The translations under genes and the position numbers were made by a program. Of a stretch of 64,000 nt of DNA, positions 7,939 through 16,174 are shown one piece after another. The stretch spans positions 1 through 64,000 of the forward strand of contig NZ_BMGS01000008.1 of the NCBI RefSeq assembly GCF_014640315.1. The letters are read 5' to 3'. The DNA is from Hymenobacter glacieicola. Its GTDB lineage: Bacteria > Bacteroidota > Bacteroidia > Cytophagales > Hymenobacteraceae. Each line of letters opens with the position of its first letter. Position 1 is the first letter of the stretch. The notes beneath the pieces were generated by a model. It saw only the letters and a list, made by a program, of their open reading frames with translations. It made no database searches and was not told where the DNA came from.

Positions 7939-10062
7939 CTAGTTTACGGCCTGGTAGGGCACACCCATGTTCTGGAACAGGAAGGCCCACTTATCGGTCT
8001 GCTCACTGATAACCTGAGCCGTAGAGCGGCCGGCACCGTGGCCGGCTTTTGTCTCGATGCGGATGAGCACCGGAGCGGGGCCCTGCTGGCTTTCCTGCAG
8101 CTTGGAGGCAAACTTAAAGGAGTGGGCCGGCACCACCCGGTCGTCGTGGTCGGCGGTAGTTACCATGGTGGCGGGGTAGGCGGCGGGCTTCAGGGCGTGG
8201 TAGGGCGAGTACTTGTAGAGGTACTCGAACATTTCCTTGGAGTCCTGGGCCGTGCCGTAGTCGTAGGCCCAGCCGGCGCCGGCCGTGAACTGGTTGTAGC
8301 GCAGCATGTCCATCACGCCCACCGCCGGGAAGGCTACCTTGAATAGCTCGGGGCGCTGGGCCATGGTAGCGCCCACCAGCAAACCGCCGTTCGAAGCGCC
8401 CGAAATAGCCAGGTAATCCTTGGAGGTGTAGTTGTTTTTGGTCAGGTACTCAGCCGCGGCAATAAAGTCGTCGAACACGTTCTGCTTCTGTAGCTTGGTG
8501 CCGGCCAGGTGCCACTTCTCGCCGTACTCGCCGCCACCCCGGATGTTAGGCACGGCATAGATGCCCCCATTTTCCAGCAGAATGATGTTGCTGGTGCTGA
8601 AGCCGGGCGTTACGCTGGAGTTGAAGCCGCCGTAGGCGTAGAGCAGGGTCGGGTTCTTGCCGTTCATCACCAGCCCTTTTTTGTAGGTGATAATCATCGG
8701 AATTTTGGTGCCGTCCTTGGAAGTGTAGAACACCTGCTTCGACTCAAACTTGCTGGGGTCGAACTGCACGCCGGCCCTCTTATAAACGGTAGACTTGCCG
8801 GTGGCAATGTCGTACTTGAAAATGGTGGGCGGGTAGATGTAAGAAGTGAAGGTGTAGTAGGTTTCCTTTTCCTCCTTTTTGGCGTAGAAGCCGCCGGCCG
8901 TGCCCACCGAAGGCAGCGTGATGGCGCGCTCCTTCTTGCCGCTCATGTCGTACTGCTCAATAAGAGAAGTAGCGTCTTTGAGGTAGTTGGCGAAAATTTT
9001 GCCGCCCCCGGTGCTCACGTTCAACACGTTCTGGGTTTCCGGAATCAGGTTTTTCCAGTTGGCGGGCTTGGGGTTGGCCGCGTCTACGGTTACTACCCGG
9101 TTATTGGGCGCGTTCAGGTTGGTGAAGATGTAGAGCTTGCTGCCCACGTTGTCCACCACATCCACGTTGCTTTTCTCGTTGTCTACTACCTGCACAATGG
9201 GGCTGCCGGGCTTGCTCAAATCCTGGATGTAGAGCTCATTGCCAGTCGTGGTGTTGGCCCCGCTAATAACCAGGAAACGCTCGTCCTCGGTAAGCGAAGC
9301 CCCAATGTAGCGGCGCGGTGTTTTTTCGCCCCCGAACACCAGCTTATCAGTGCTTTGCTTGGTGCCCAGCTTGTGATAGTAGAGCTTGTGAATCTGGGTT
9401 TTGCCGGCCAGCTGGCTGCCCGCCGTGGGCTTGTCGTAGGAGCTGTAGTAGAAGCCGTCGTTGCCCTTCCAGGCCAGGCCCGAGAACTTCACGTCCTTGA
9501 GCGTATCGCCCACCAGGCTCTTGTCGGCCGTTTTCAGCACGATAACCTTGCGCCAGTCGGAGCCGCCCTCCGAAATCTGGTAAGCGGCCAGGGAGCCGTC
9601 CTTGGTAAAGTTGATGCCCGCCAGGGAGGTAGTGCCATCCTTGGAAAACTGGTTGGGGTCGAGAAACACCTCCGGCGCCCCGTTGCCCACCTGCCGGTAC
9701 AGCACCGACTGGCTCTGCAACCCCGTATTCTTGCTGAAGTAGGTGTACTTGCCCTCCTTGTAAGGAGCGCCGTACTTCTCGTAGTTCCAGAGCGTTTCCA
9801 GCCGCTTCCGGATGGCCTCCCGGTAAGGAATCTGGCTGAGGTAGGCCTGAGTCACCTTGTTTTCCTCCTGCACCCAGGCCTTGGTGTCGGGGGCCTGGTC
9901 GTTTTCCAGCCAGCGGTAGGGGTCGGCCACCTTGGTGCCGAAGTAGGTGGTAACGGTGTCTACCTTCCTGGTTTGGGGGTAGGGCTGGGTTTTGATGGGC
10001 GCCTGGGCGACGGCTTGGGAGCCGACGAGCAGGACCGCCAGGGAAGGAAACAGTCTTTTCAT
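7939..10062 (-). CDS. Prolyl oligopeptidase family serine peptidase (S9A), exported
   Basis: A 707-aa S9A peptidase with a signal peptide (MKRLFPSLAVLLVGSQAVAQ), so it is probably periplasmic. The N-terminal half is the seven-bladed propeller preceded by the family start KTQPYPQTRKVDTVTTYFGTK and DPYRWLENDQAPDTKAWVQEE. The C-terminal alpha/beta hydrolase has Ser557 in GASNGGLL, an Asp near residue 641 in DHDDRVVPAHSFK and a His near 676 in KAGHGAG. Length is normal for a full enzyme. It cleaves short peptides after proline. It is transcribed alone with its own terminator; the next gene upstream is divergent. Confidence 0.93.
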   Translation of the reverse strand: MKRLFPSLAVLLVGSQAVAQAPIKTQPYPQTRKVDTVTTYFGTKVADPYRWLENDQAPDTKAWVQEENKVTQAYLSQIPYREAIRKRLETLWNYEKYGAPYKEGKYTYFSKNTGLQSQSVLYRQVGNGAPEVFLDPNQFSKDGTTSLAGINFTKDGSLAAYQISEGGSDWRKVIVLKTADKSLVGDTLKDVKFSGLAWKGNDGFYYSSYDKPTAGSQLAGKTQIHKLYYHKLGTKQSTDKLVFGGEKTPRRYIGASLTEDERFLVISGANTTTGNELYIQDLSKPGSPIVQVVDNEKSNVDVVDNVGSKLYIFTNLNAPNNRVVTVDAANPKPANWKNLIPETQNVLNVSTGGGKIFANYLKDATSLIEQYDMSGKKERAITLPSVGTAGGFYAKKEEKETYYTFTSYIYPPTIFKYDIATGKSTVYKRAGVQFDPSKFESKQVFYTSKDGTKIPMIITYKKGLVMNGKNPTLLYAYGGFNSSVTPGFSTSNIILLENGGIYAVPNIRGGGEYGEKWHLAGTKLQKQNVFDDFIAAAEYLTKNNYTSKDYLAISGASNGGLLVGATMAQRPELFKVAFPAVGVMDMLRYNQFTAGAGWAYDYGTAQDSKEMFEYLYKYSPYHALKPAAYPATMVTTADHDDRVVPAHSFKFASKLQESQQGPAPVLIRIETKAGHGAGRSTAQVISEQTDKWAFLFQNMGVPYQAVN

Positions 10063-10265
10063 CGTGTGGAAGTAGGGTGCAGGAAGAAGATGAGCTTCTG
10101 ACTAAGTGAACTGTCACAGCCAAGATAAGAAAGCTGCATGCAGTCTGCGCTACTTCCGCAGAGGCGGGCTGCAGAAAAGCTACTCGCCCCAGAACCTCAG
10201 ACCCGGCGGGCTGCGTAGGCGCAGGGCCGGGCCGCCCAACCGGCGTACTTGCTCGCTCTCTGCCT

Positions 10266-11009
10266 ATGCCCACTACCTACATCGGCTGCTCCGGCTTCTC
10301 CTACCGCGACTGGAAAGGCGTGTTTTACCCCGCCGACCTGCCCCCGCGCAAGTGGTTTGCCTACTACTGCACCCAGTTTACCACTCTGGAACTGAACGTG
10401 ACCTTTTACCGCATGCCCGAGCTAAAGGCCTTTGAGCAATGGTATCAGCAAAGTCCCGAAGGCTTCCGGTTTGCCGTGAAAGCGCCGCGCCAGGTAACGC
10501 ATTACAAGAAGTTTGGGCCGGAAGCGGAGCCTATCCTGGCGGCGTTTTACGCTACCATCCGGGAAGGGCTGGGCGAAAAGCTGGGCCCGGTGCTGTTCCA
10601 GCTGCCCCCGAAAGCCGCGTATACGGAGGAGTATTTGAGCCGCATTCTGGAGCAGCTTGACCCTGATTTTCACAATGTCATCGAGTTTCGGCACCCGAGC
10701 TGGTGGGATGGGGAAGTGTTTCGACGGCTGGCTCGCCACGGCGTCAGCTTCGTGGGCCAGAGCCACCCGCTCCCCCTGCCCGATGAGGTAATCATTAACA
10801 CGCCGCAGGTGTATTACCGCTTCCACGGCGTACCGGAGCTATATAAGTCGGCGTACAGCCCGGAATTTCTGGCCCGGGTAGCCCACGAAGTTGCCGCCGC
10901 CGGACAGGTCCGGGAAGTGTACCTCTACTTCAACAATGGCATTGGTGGGGTAGGGGCCTTGAACGCGCAACAGATGCAGCAGGTATTCAGCCAGAGCGCA
11001 CAGCAGTAG
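10266..11009 (+). CDS. DUF72 domain protein, copy 1
   Basis: A 247-aa DUF72 (YecE-like) protein with the family start YIGCSGFSYRDWKGVFYP, then LELNVTFYRMP, FRFAVKAPRQVTHYKK, GPVLFQLPPK and the C-terminal YLYFNNGIGG. The fold is a TIM barrel. The catalytic role of the family is unknown. It is about as long as usual and complete. A close paralogue lies at 12753-13511 and the two share almost every motif, so one arose by duplication. No co-transcribed partner on this side. Confidence 0.88.
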   Translation: MPTTYIGCSGFSYRDWKGVFYPADLPPRKWFAYYCTQFTTLELNVTFYRMPELKAFEQWYQQSPEGFRFAVKAPRQVTHYKKFGPEAEPILAAFYATIREGLGEKLGPVLFQLPPKAAYTEEYLSRILEQLDPDFHNVIEFRHPSWWDGEVFRRLARHGVSFVGQSHPLPLPDEVIINTPQVYYRFHGVPELYKSAYSPEFLARVAHEVAAAGQVREVYLYFNNGIGGVGALNAQQMQQVFSQSAQQ

Positions 11010-11115
11010 GACGCGTACGTAAACCGACGGCCGTTTGCTCCCCTGAAACGCCCCGGCGTACTTGCTGATGCGTCATCTCGGCCGTAATCGAAAAAGTGCG
11101 TCTGCACCCCAAACG

Positions 11116-11221
11116 CCTGTCATCCTGAGCAAAGCGAAGGGCCTTGTCACGTCAGCGTAAATCGTTTCAACGATGTTCGTGCTGGCGTGCTAAGGTCCTT
11201 CGCTCTGCCCAGGATGACAGG
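11116..11221. repeat. Hairpin repeat, family A copy 2 (imperfect)
   Basis: The arm CCTGTCATCCTGAGCAAAGC at 11116 is mirrored by CCTTCGCTCTGCCCAGGATG and following bases ending at 11221. Arms are imperfect and the loop is about 55 bases. The remaining gene-free bases up to 11348 show nothing else. Confidence 0.8.
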
Positions 11222-11348
11222 CAGAAGAGTGTGGTTGCCTTCTGGCGGTGTGTCTGTCACCCTCCGTGCCTTTTGTACTCTGGCAGAAGTACATTTTCTG
11301 CTAGCGGTAACACGGCGCGCGGCGGGTAACTGAGTCGGGAGGCGTGGC

Positions 11349-11699
11349 CTAGTCGTTGCCGGCGGTGGGGTTTTTGCTGGAAGAGGTGTTCATGGCGGTT
11401 TCACCGGTTTGGCCTTCGCCGCTCTTGGCGCCGGCTCGGTTGCCTTTCTCCGTGGGGGCCGTCATGCCGGTGCCACTGTCCAGGTCGCCGGCAATTTGGT
11501 TTTTAAAGGACTCAGGGCGGTTGCCCACAGCTACGTGCGGCTGACTGGCCTGACCCGGCAGGCCACTGCGCACCGAGCGGTCCTGATCGGTGGAGCCCAG
11601 GTGCTGGGCTTGTTCCGAGGACTGGTTGCTGATTTTATCGTTGGCGTTGGCCCCGGAGTTGGGGTCGTGCTGGCTGCGTTTTCCAGATTGCTTAGACAT
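11349..11699 (-). CDS. Hydrophilin-like disordered protein
   Basis: A 116-aa protein of very low complexity, rich in Gly (15 of 116), Ser, Asn, Gln, Lys and Asp, with no Cys, Trp or Tyr and one Phe. It starts MSKQSGKRSQHDPNSGANAN and should be intrinsically disordered and cytoplasmic. Glycine above 6 percent and strong hydrophilicity meet the usual definition of hydrophilins, proteins linked to water stress. It has ordinary start and stop codons and stands alone. A role in desiccation tolerance is inference; the genus often lives in dry or irradiated places. It could also be a plain linker-like protein of no known role. Confidence 0.65.
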   Translation of the reverse strand: MSKQSGKRSQHDPNSGANANDKISNQSSEQAQHLGSTDQDRSVRSGLPGQASQPHVAVGNRPESFKNQIAGDLDSGTGMTAPTEKGNRAGAKSGEGQTGETAMNTSSSKNPTAGND

Positions 11700-12022
11700 G
11701 CTCGTAGAAAGTATGGTGAGAGAATGTGGCCGAAAACCTGGCGTGTGGTGCCAGCTTGGGGCCCGTTAGTGGTACGCTGCCCAGCGGGCTCAGTTGCATT
11801 GGCGGCGGAAAAATCAGCTGCCATAGTTTTAAGCTCATCTGTTGTTAACCAGATGGTTAGGTAGTCAATGTTAGCAGAGCATCGTGCCGGCCTTATGCTA
11901 TTGTGGAAGCCGTGGTTTGGTGCTCCGGGGTGCGGGCAGGGACCGGCTGCGGTTAGCTCGACATAACTTTTCGGCCCGGGTGCTACGTACGCTCCAGGTA
12001 TCCCTTACGCATCTGTTCAGCC
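11700..12022. other. Non-coding stretch between divergent genes
   Basis: About 320 bp that should carry the promoters of the hydrophilin-like gene and of the DUF2243 operon. I found no exact TAnnTTTG element and no repeat. Confidence 0.4.
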
Positions 12023-12259
12023 ATGATGAAACTGGTAGTTGCTACCTGGCTTACCAGCCTACTTCTGCTGACTGGGCCTGATGCCTGGGCCTGCCGGGTG
12101 TGCCGCCCCCGGGTGCAGGCTGGCATTCACACCGCCGACTACACCGCCAACCTACTCTTGCTGCTGCTGCCGGTGGCAGTGGTGCTCCTCGTGGGCGTGG
12201 GCGTATTCTTCGCGCCGGCCCTGAAAGCCCGCCTAACTTCTCCCTCCGCCCATGACTGA
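12023..12259 (+). CDS. Small membrane protein with CxxC
   Basis: A 78-aa protein with an N-terminal signal or anchor helix (KLVVATWLTSLLLLTGPDAW), a short ACRVCRPRVQ segment with a CxxC pair placed just outside the membrane, and a second helix (NLLLLLLPVAVVLLVGVGVF). ATG codons at 12023 and 12026 are both possible. It overlaps the DUF2243 gene by 8 bp, so the two are translationally coupled and may form a complex. The CxxC could bind a metal or form a disulfide. Function unknown. Confidence 0.75.
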   Translation: MMKLVVATWLTSLLLLTGPDAWACRVCRPRVQAGIHTADYTANLLLLLLPVAVVLLVGVGVFFAPALKARLTSPSAHD

Positions 12260-12749
12260 ACCCCTGCACCGTACCCCCCTTATTGCTGCCGGCCTGCTGA
12301 TGGGGGCCGGACTGGGCGGCTTCCTGGATGGCATTGTGCTGCACCAGATTCTGCAGTGGCACAACATGCTTTCCAACCAGCTGCCTCCCAATACCCTGGT
12401 AGCTGCTAAAGTAAACATGTACTGGGACGGGGTTTTTCACGCGGCCGTGTGGGTGCTCACGGCTATTGGGCTGCGGGTGCTGTGGGCTGCTAGCCGGCGC
12501 CCGGACGTGGCCTGGTCGGGACGCACGTTGGTGGGCGGGCTGCTGCTGGGCTGGGGGCTGTTCAACGTAGTGGAAGGCCTGATTGACCACACCCTGCTCG
12601 GGCTTCACCACGTGTATGAGTACACCGAGGATAAGCTGCCCTGGGATATGGCCTTTCTGGCTTTTGGGGCCCTGCTGCTGCTGGCGGGCTGGGGCCTGAT
12701 CCGGGCCGGCCGCCGGGACGTAACGCCGCGAACCGCCTACGGGGCCTAA
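12252..12749 (+). CDS. DUF2243 membrane protein
   Basis: A 165-aa protein of the DUF2243 family, with four predicted membrane helices. The two family signatures are clear: GFLDGIVLHQILQWHNMLS near residue 20 and NVVEGLIDHTLLGLHHVYE near residue 100. Their conserved His, Asp and Glu residues lie at the membrane faces and resemble metal or haem ligands, but no function is established. It is the middle gene of a three-gene operon with the small CxxC membrane protein and the second DUF72 protein, which starts 3 bp after its stop. Confidence 0.88.
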   Translation: MTEPLHRTPLIAAGLLMGAGLGGFLDGIVLHQILQWHNMLSNQLPPNTLVAAKVNMYWDGVFHAAVWVLTAIGLRVLWAASRRPDVAWSGRTLVGGLLLGWGLFNVVEGLIDHTLLGLHHVYEYTEDKLPWDMAFLAFGALLLLAGWGLIRAGRRDVTPRTAYGA

Positions 12750-12752
12750 GGT

Positions 12753-13511
12753 ATGCCGATGCTTCCTCCGGGTGCCGCGCCGCTCCCAACCACCTACCAC
12801 ATTGGCTGCTCGGGCTTTCACTACAAGCACTGGAAAGGCGTATTCTACCCCGAAAAGCTACCCCAGCGCCGCTGGTTTGAGTTTTACCACCAGCACTTCC
12901 GCACCCTGGAGTTGAACGTGACCTTCTACCGCTTCCCCCAGCTTGCAACCCTGGAGAGCTGGTACCAGCAAAGCCCCCAAGACTTTCGTTTTTCGGTGAA
13001 AGCTCCCCGGCTGATTACCCATTACAAGCAGTTCCACGCCACTGAGCAGCTACTAGCCGACTTCTATGGCACGGTGCAGGAGGGCTTGCGCGAAAAGCTG
13101 GGGCCGGTGCTGTTTCAGTTGCCCCCGCGCCTGACTTACTCCGAGGAGCGGCTGGCCCGCATCGTAGAAAGCCTTGACCCCAGCTTCCGCAACGTGGTAG
13201 AGTTTCGGCACCCAAGCTGGTGGCTGGGCCACGTGTACCAGGAGCTGGCCCGGCGGCGCATCGCCTTCGTGGGCCAAAGCCATCCGGCCCTGCCCGATGA
13301 AGTTGTAACCAACACGGAGCTAGTGTACTACCGCTTCCACGGCGTGCCGGAACTCTATAAGTCGCCGTACCCGGAGGAGTTTCTGCGCCGGGTGCTGGGC
13401 GAAATTCAAGTTGCCGGACAGGCCCGGGAAGCCTACCTCTACTTCAACAACGACATTGATGCCTCGGCCATCGGCAACGCCCGCCAGATGCAGATTTTAG
13501 CAGGGGGCTAG
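12753..13511 (+). CDS. DUF72 domain protein, copy 2
   Basis: A 252-aa DUF72 TIM-barrel protein, close paralogue of the gene at 10266-11009; both share CSGF, HWKGVFYP or DWKGVFYP, LELNVTFYR, KAPR, GPVLFQLPP, EFRHPSWW and YLYFNN. It is tightly linked to the DUF2243 gene (3 bp), unlike copy 1, which suggests that this copy has a membrane-linked context. Start ATG 12753 follows the previous stop. Catalytic role unknown for the family. Confidence 0.88.
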   Translation: MPMLPPGAAPLPTTYHIGCSGFHYKHWKGVFYPEKLPQRRWFEFYHQHFRTLELNVTFYRFPQLATLESWYQQSPQDFRFSVKAPRLITHYKQFHATEQLLADFYGTVQEGLREKLGPVLFQLPPRLTYSEERLARIVESLDPSFRNVVEFRHPSWWLGHVYQELARRRIAFVGQSHPALPDEVVTNTELVYYRFHGVPELYKSPYPEEFLRRVLGEIQVAGQAREAYLYFNNDIDASAIGNARQMQILAGG

Positions 13512-13727
13512 CCGGGGACAAACCAGGTGCGAACGGGGCTGGCACGTTACCCAATGGGTACGGGCCGGGTAGTGTCAAGTCAGCGCGGCGCTGGTTCGCA
13601 CTACAGTCACCAGAAACACAACCAGTATGCCCCGCACCCTGAAAACTGGTTTGAGAGATGAATTTCTTGTATGATTTGTCTGATAAAAAAGATAAATTAA
13701 CAGGCACACTCTTAACCACTTACAACT

Positions 13728-13868
13728 ATGGAGACAAGGCCAAGAAGATACATGGGCTTGGGATACCGCCTGGCGCATATGCCCTGGTGGGCCTATGTAT
13801 TGGTAATCCTGGGTGTTTATCTGTTGGGCTGGGTGATGCGCCTGACGGGCATCATACCTGGTCACTGA
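13728..13868 (+). CDS. 46-aa single-span membrane protein
   Basis: A short gene starting METRPRRYMGLGYRLAHMPW and continuing with the helix WAYVLVILGVYLLGWVMRLT to a TGA at 13866-13868. The positive N-terminus and single helix give a clear topology with the N-terminus inside. It is followed 16 bp later by a strong hairpin terminator, which supports a real transcript. The longer reading frame over the same bases gives a sequence without membrane or domain character and is judged a shadow. Function unknown. Confidence 0.55.
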   Translation: METRPRRYMGLGYRLAHMPWWAYVLVILGVYLLGWVMRLTGIIPGH

Positions 13869-13884
13869 ATAGCTGCATGAACCA

Positions 13885-13943
13885 AAACCCAGGCGCGGGT
13901 AGTAGGCAATCTACTATACTGCCTACTACCCGCGCCTGGGTTT
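13885..13943. terminator. Bidirectional terminator, perfect 24-bp stem
   Basis: Arms 13885-13908 and 13920-13943 are exact reverse complements around an 11-base loop; the left arm starts AAACCCAGGCGCGGG and the right arm ends CTGGGTTT. It lies between the convergent small membrane protein gene and the gene at 13965. Confidence 0.75.
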
Positions 13944-13964
13944 CAGCTTCACTGGCCAGCATAC

Positions 13965-14546
13965 TTACTGGCTGGCCGCCACTGCGCCGTTGGGTGCCGG
14001 GGCCAGGCGCAGTAGCAGCACGTACAGCATATGGTAGATTTCCTGCAACTGTGCCGGATCGGTGATGCCTTCTTCCTTGGTACAAGAGAGTACTACTTCC
14101 GCACCAGGCTCAGACGAAGTGGGCGCCAGGCTCAGACGCAGTTCCGGGTAGGCGAGCAGGGTAGCGCGCACGGCCGAGTCGGTCAGCAGAGCACGTAGGG
14201 TTCCGGCGTCGTTGGTAGTAATAATGAAGGCGGCATCCAGCTCAGGGTCGTCAAGTTCTACGTCAGTCAGGCCGAGCAGCTTGCCTATTTCATGCACCCA
14301 ATCCTGCTCGTGGAGAGCAAAGTGAAAGTCCGGGCGGCCCGCCACTACGGCCCGGAATGTGGTTAGCTCGTAGCCGCCTTCAAACCCGCCGCCCAGGTCA
14401 ATATCCAGCTCAAACTGAACAGAGTAACCTCCTTGTCGCAGCTCGGCCCGGTACGCATACTGGTTTTCTTCCTGGGCCAGGTCGGCGGCTACTTGTTGCC
14501 ACAGGGCGGTTTCGGTTGGGGCGGAATAAATGCGGCTGGTGCTCAT
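13965..14546 (-). CDS. Hypothetical cytoplasmic protein
   Basis: A 193-aa acidic protein starting MSTSRIYSAPTETALWQQVA. It is a soluble alpha/beta sequence with no signal peptide and a conserved-looking central part (FHFALHEQDWVHEIGKLLGL, then DPELDAAFIITTNDAGTLRA). It resembles uncharacterised Bacteroidota proteins that read like immunity or housekeeping factors, but I cannot place it. It is transcribed alone, with a strong shared terminator after its stop. Confidence 0.7.
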   Translation of the reverse strand: MSTSRIYSAPTETALWQQVAADLAQEENQYAYRAELRQGGYSVQFELDIDLGGGFEGGYELTTFRAVVAGRPDFHFALHEQDWVHEIGKLLGLTDVELDDPELDAAFIITTNDAGTLRALLTDSAVRATLLAYPELRLSLAPTSSEPGAEVVLSCTKEEGITDPAQLQEIYHMLYVLLLRLAPAPNGAVAASQ

Positions 14547-14704
14547 GGGCAGGAAAACAAGGTCACAGGATACAACAATGCACCGCTCGGCCGTAAACCA
14601 ATGGGTCGCTCTGTTCCTGCCGTTACGCTACAGCGGCGAAACCTGTTTCCCGCAGTGTTTAGCCGGAGCACGTACTACGGCAAGCGCAGGGCGTCCAGGG
14701 CCTA

Positions 14705-15382
14705 TTACCAGGCAGCTCCAATCCGGAAACCCAGCGGAATATAGCTTCCCTCGTGGCCATAGTCGCTCATGCCACTGGTGTAGCGGGTACCATTCACGGT
14801 AGAGCGGGAGGATGCCTTGCGCAGTCCTATCCCAAGGAAGGCATCAACAAACAGAGGAGTGCCGGGCAGAAACGTCTGGGTTCCTATCACGGCGCATACC
14901 CCGTACCGGTCTATTACTTCGGTTTGGGGGCGCAACCGGTACTCATAGTACGTGAGGCCATTGGCTCCCAGCTCAGGTGCCCAGCTACGACTCTGAAACG
15001 CCAGGCGGAAGTGCTGGTAACTGGGGCCATAAGCTATGTAAAAACCCTCGACGCCGGTGGTTTCCTCGCCCAGGTAGATGCGGTGCTGCACATCCAGGCC
15101 ATAGCCGCGCACCCGGTCCTGTTGCCCCTCGCTCAAGTCGGAGGTGAAGTTGGACACTGGGCCGTAATAAAGCTGGGGCGTAACTACCCAGGCGCTGCGG
15201 GAGGCGGGGCTCCACAATTTCTCTCCGCTGACATGAAAGCCACCGGCCACTACGGGAGCCATGCCCAGCTTTACGCTGTGCAGCCGCCCCGCCGGACGCG
15301 GCCCCACGGACTGCGCCGCTGCCGCAATACTTAAACTCAACAGCCCCGCGCTCAGTATTCCCCACATCGGCAAGCTGCGCAT
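14705..15382 (-). CDS. Outer-membrane beta-barrel-like protein
   Basis: A 225-aa exported protein: signal peptide MRSLPMWGILSAGLLSLSIAAAAQ, then alternating beta strands rich in Tyr, Phe and Gly (YYGPVSNF, GFYIAYGPSYQHF, FVDAFLGIGLRKASS) and an aromatic end, GFRIGAAW, typical of barrel proteins. Its ATG overlaps the stop of the upstream lipoprotein gene (TAATG), so it is the third gene of a coupled operon. Probably an eight-strand outer-membrane protein of the kind found near secreted lipoproteins in Hymenobacter. Ligand unknown. Confidence 0.75.
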   Translation of the reverse strand: MRSLPMWGILSAGLLSLSIAAAAQSVGPRPAGRLHSVKLGMAPVVAGGFHVSGEKLWSPASRSAWVVTPQLYYGPVSNFTSDLSEGQQDRVRGYGLDVQHRIYLGEETTGVEGFYIAYGPSYQHFRLAFQSRSWAPELGANGLTYYEYRLRPQTEVIDRYGVCAVIGTQTFLPGTPLFVDAFLGIGLRKASSRSTVNGTRYTSGMSDYGHEGSYIPLGFRIGAAW

Positions 15383-16155
15383 TAGTTGGTCGGAATAATG
15401 GGTAGATGACTCAGGGGCGTCAGTGTGCTGCCGCTATAGCGATACTGGTACAGCCCTCGGGGCCCGATGGCCAGCAACAACCCACGGTGCGGAATAACGT
15501 CGGACAAGCTGACACTGAACGTTTGCGGGGGCGGCAGTACCGGCGTCGTGCGGGTGCTGAAGACTTTCAGTTGGTCTTTGTCGCACACAAACAGCAGAGT
15601 ACTATCTACGCCCAGCCCCAGCGGGTGCGTCATGGGGTACGATTGAACCAGGCGCGGGGCGCGCAGATTAGTCAGGTCGATAACCTGGAGTTGGTTGGGG
15701 CCACCTCCGCAGCTGCGGCCGTCGCGCAGGGTTACGTAGGCGTATCGGTCGTCCACTACCACCGGGTCGCAGCTGACCACGTGCTGGTAGAAGGCTAGTT
15801 GCTGGGGCTGGGCCGGCTGACTGGCATCGAAGATGTACATGCCCCGTTGGGTACCCAGAAACAGGTAGGGCGCGCGCGGGTAAATAGTCTCGATGCCGAA
15901 GCCCAGGGGTACTACCGTGCCGCGGGCCGGAGCGGTCGGTATCGTCAGATCGAAGAGACGCAGGCTCTGGTTATCAACGACGTAGAGGGTATTATTAAGC
16001 ACGGTAAAGCGGGCCAGGGAGCCACCTTTTCCGTCGCTACCGGGGGCCACGTCGGCACTGGCAGGGGCGGCGTCGCCTTGGGCCGAGCAGCTGCTTAGAG
16101 CTAGGCCGAGGCCACCGGCGAGGGTAGCCAGTAAGAGAGTAGAAAGTAAACGCAT
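15382..16155 (-). CDS. LVIVD-repeat lipoprotein
   Basis: A 257-aa lipoprotein with the lipobox LALSSC around residue 23. The body has beta-propeller-like repeats that match the LVIVD type: NNTLYVVDNQSLRLFDLTIP, PYLFLGTQRGMYIFDASQPA, DRYAYVTLRDGRSC, LQVIDLTNLRAPRLV and TLLFVCDKDQLKVF. Such proteins sit on the outer membrane or cell surface. It follows the lipoprotein gene at 16175-16690 by 19 bp and is coupled to the barrel gene after it. Function unknown; LVIVD proteins are often said to be surface adhesion or binding proteins, but this is weak knowledge. Confidence 0.8.
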   Translation of the reverse strand: MRLLSTLLLATLAGGLGLALSSCSAQGDAAPASADVAPGSDGKGGSLARFTVLNNTLYVVDNQSLRLFDLTIPTAPARGTVVPLGFGIETIYPRAPYLFLGTQRGMYIFDASQPAQPQQLAFYQHVVSCDPVVVDDRYAYVTLRDGRSCGGGPNQLQVIDLTNLRAPRLVQSYPMTHPLGLGVDSTLLFVCDKDQLKVFSTRTTPVLPPPQTFSVSLSDVIPHRGLLLAIGPRGLYQYRYSGSTLTPLSHLPIIPTN

Positions 16156-16174
16156 ATCGGCAGAGAAAACAGAA

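Noticed and set aside
8509..10101. 530-aa open frame opposite the prolyl oligopeptidase gene
   Set aside because: It is a GC-driven antisense shadow with no domain; the opposite strand codes a complete S9A enzyme with all three catalytic residues.
11116..11221. Hairpin array as CRISPR
   Set aside because: There are only two inverted arms, no regular direct repeats or spacers, and no cas gene.
13658..14065. 135-aa frame overlapping the 46-aa membrane protein
   Set aside because: It reads through the perfect terminator hairpin into the opposite gene and has no coding character; the 46-aa frame is better.
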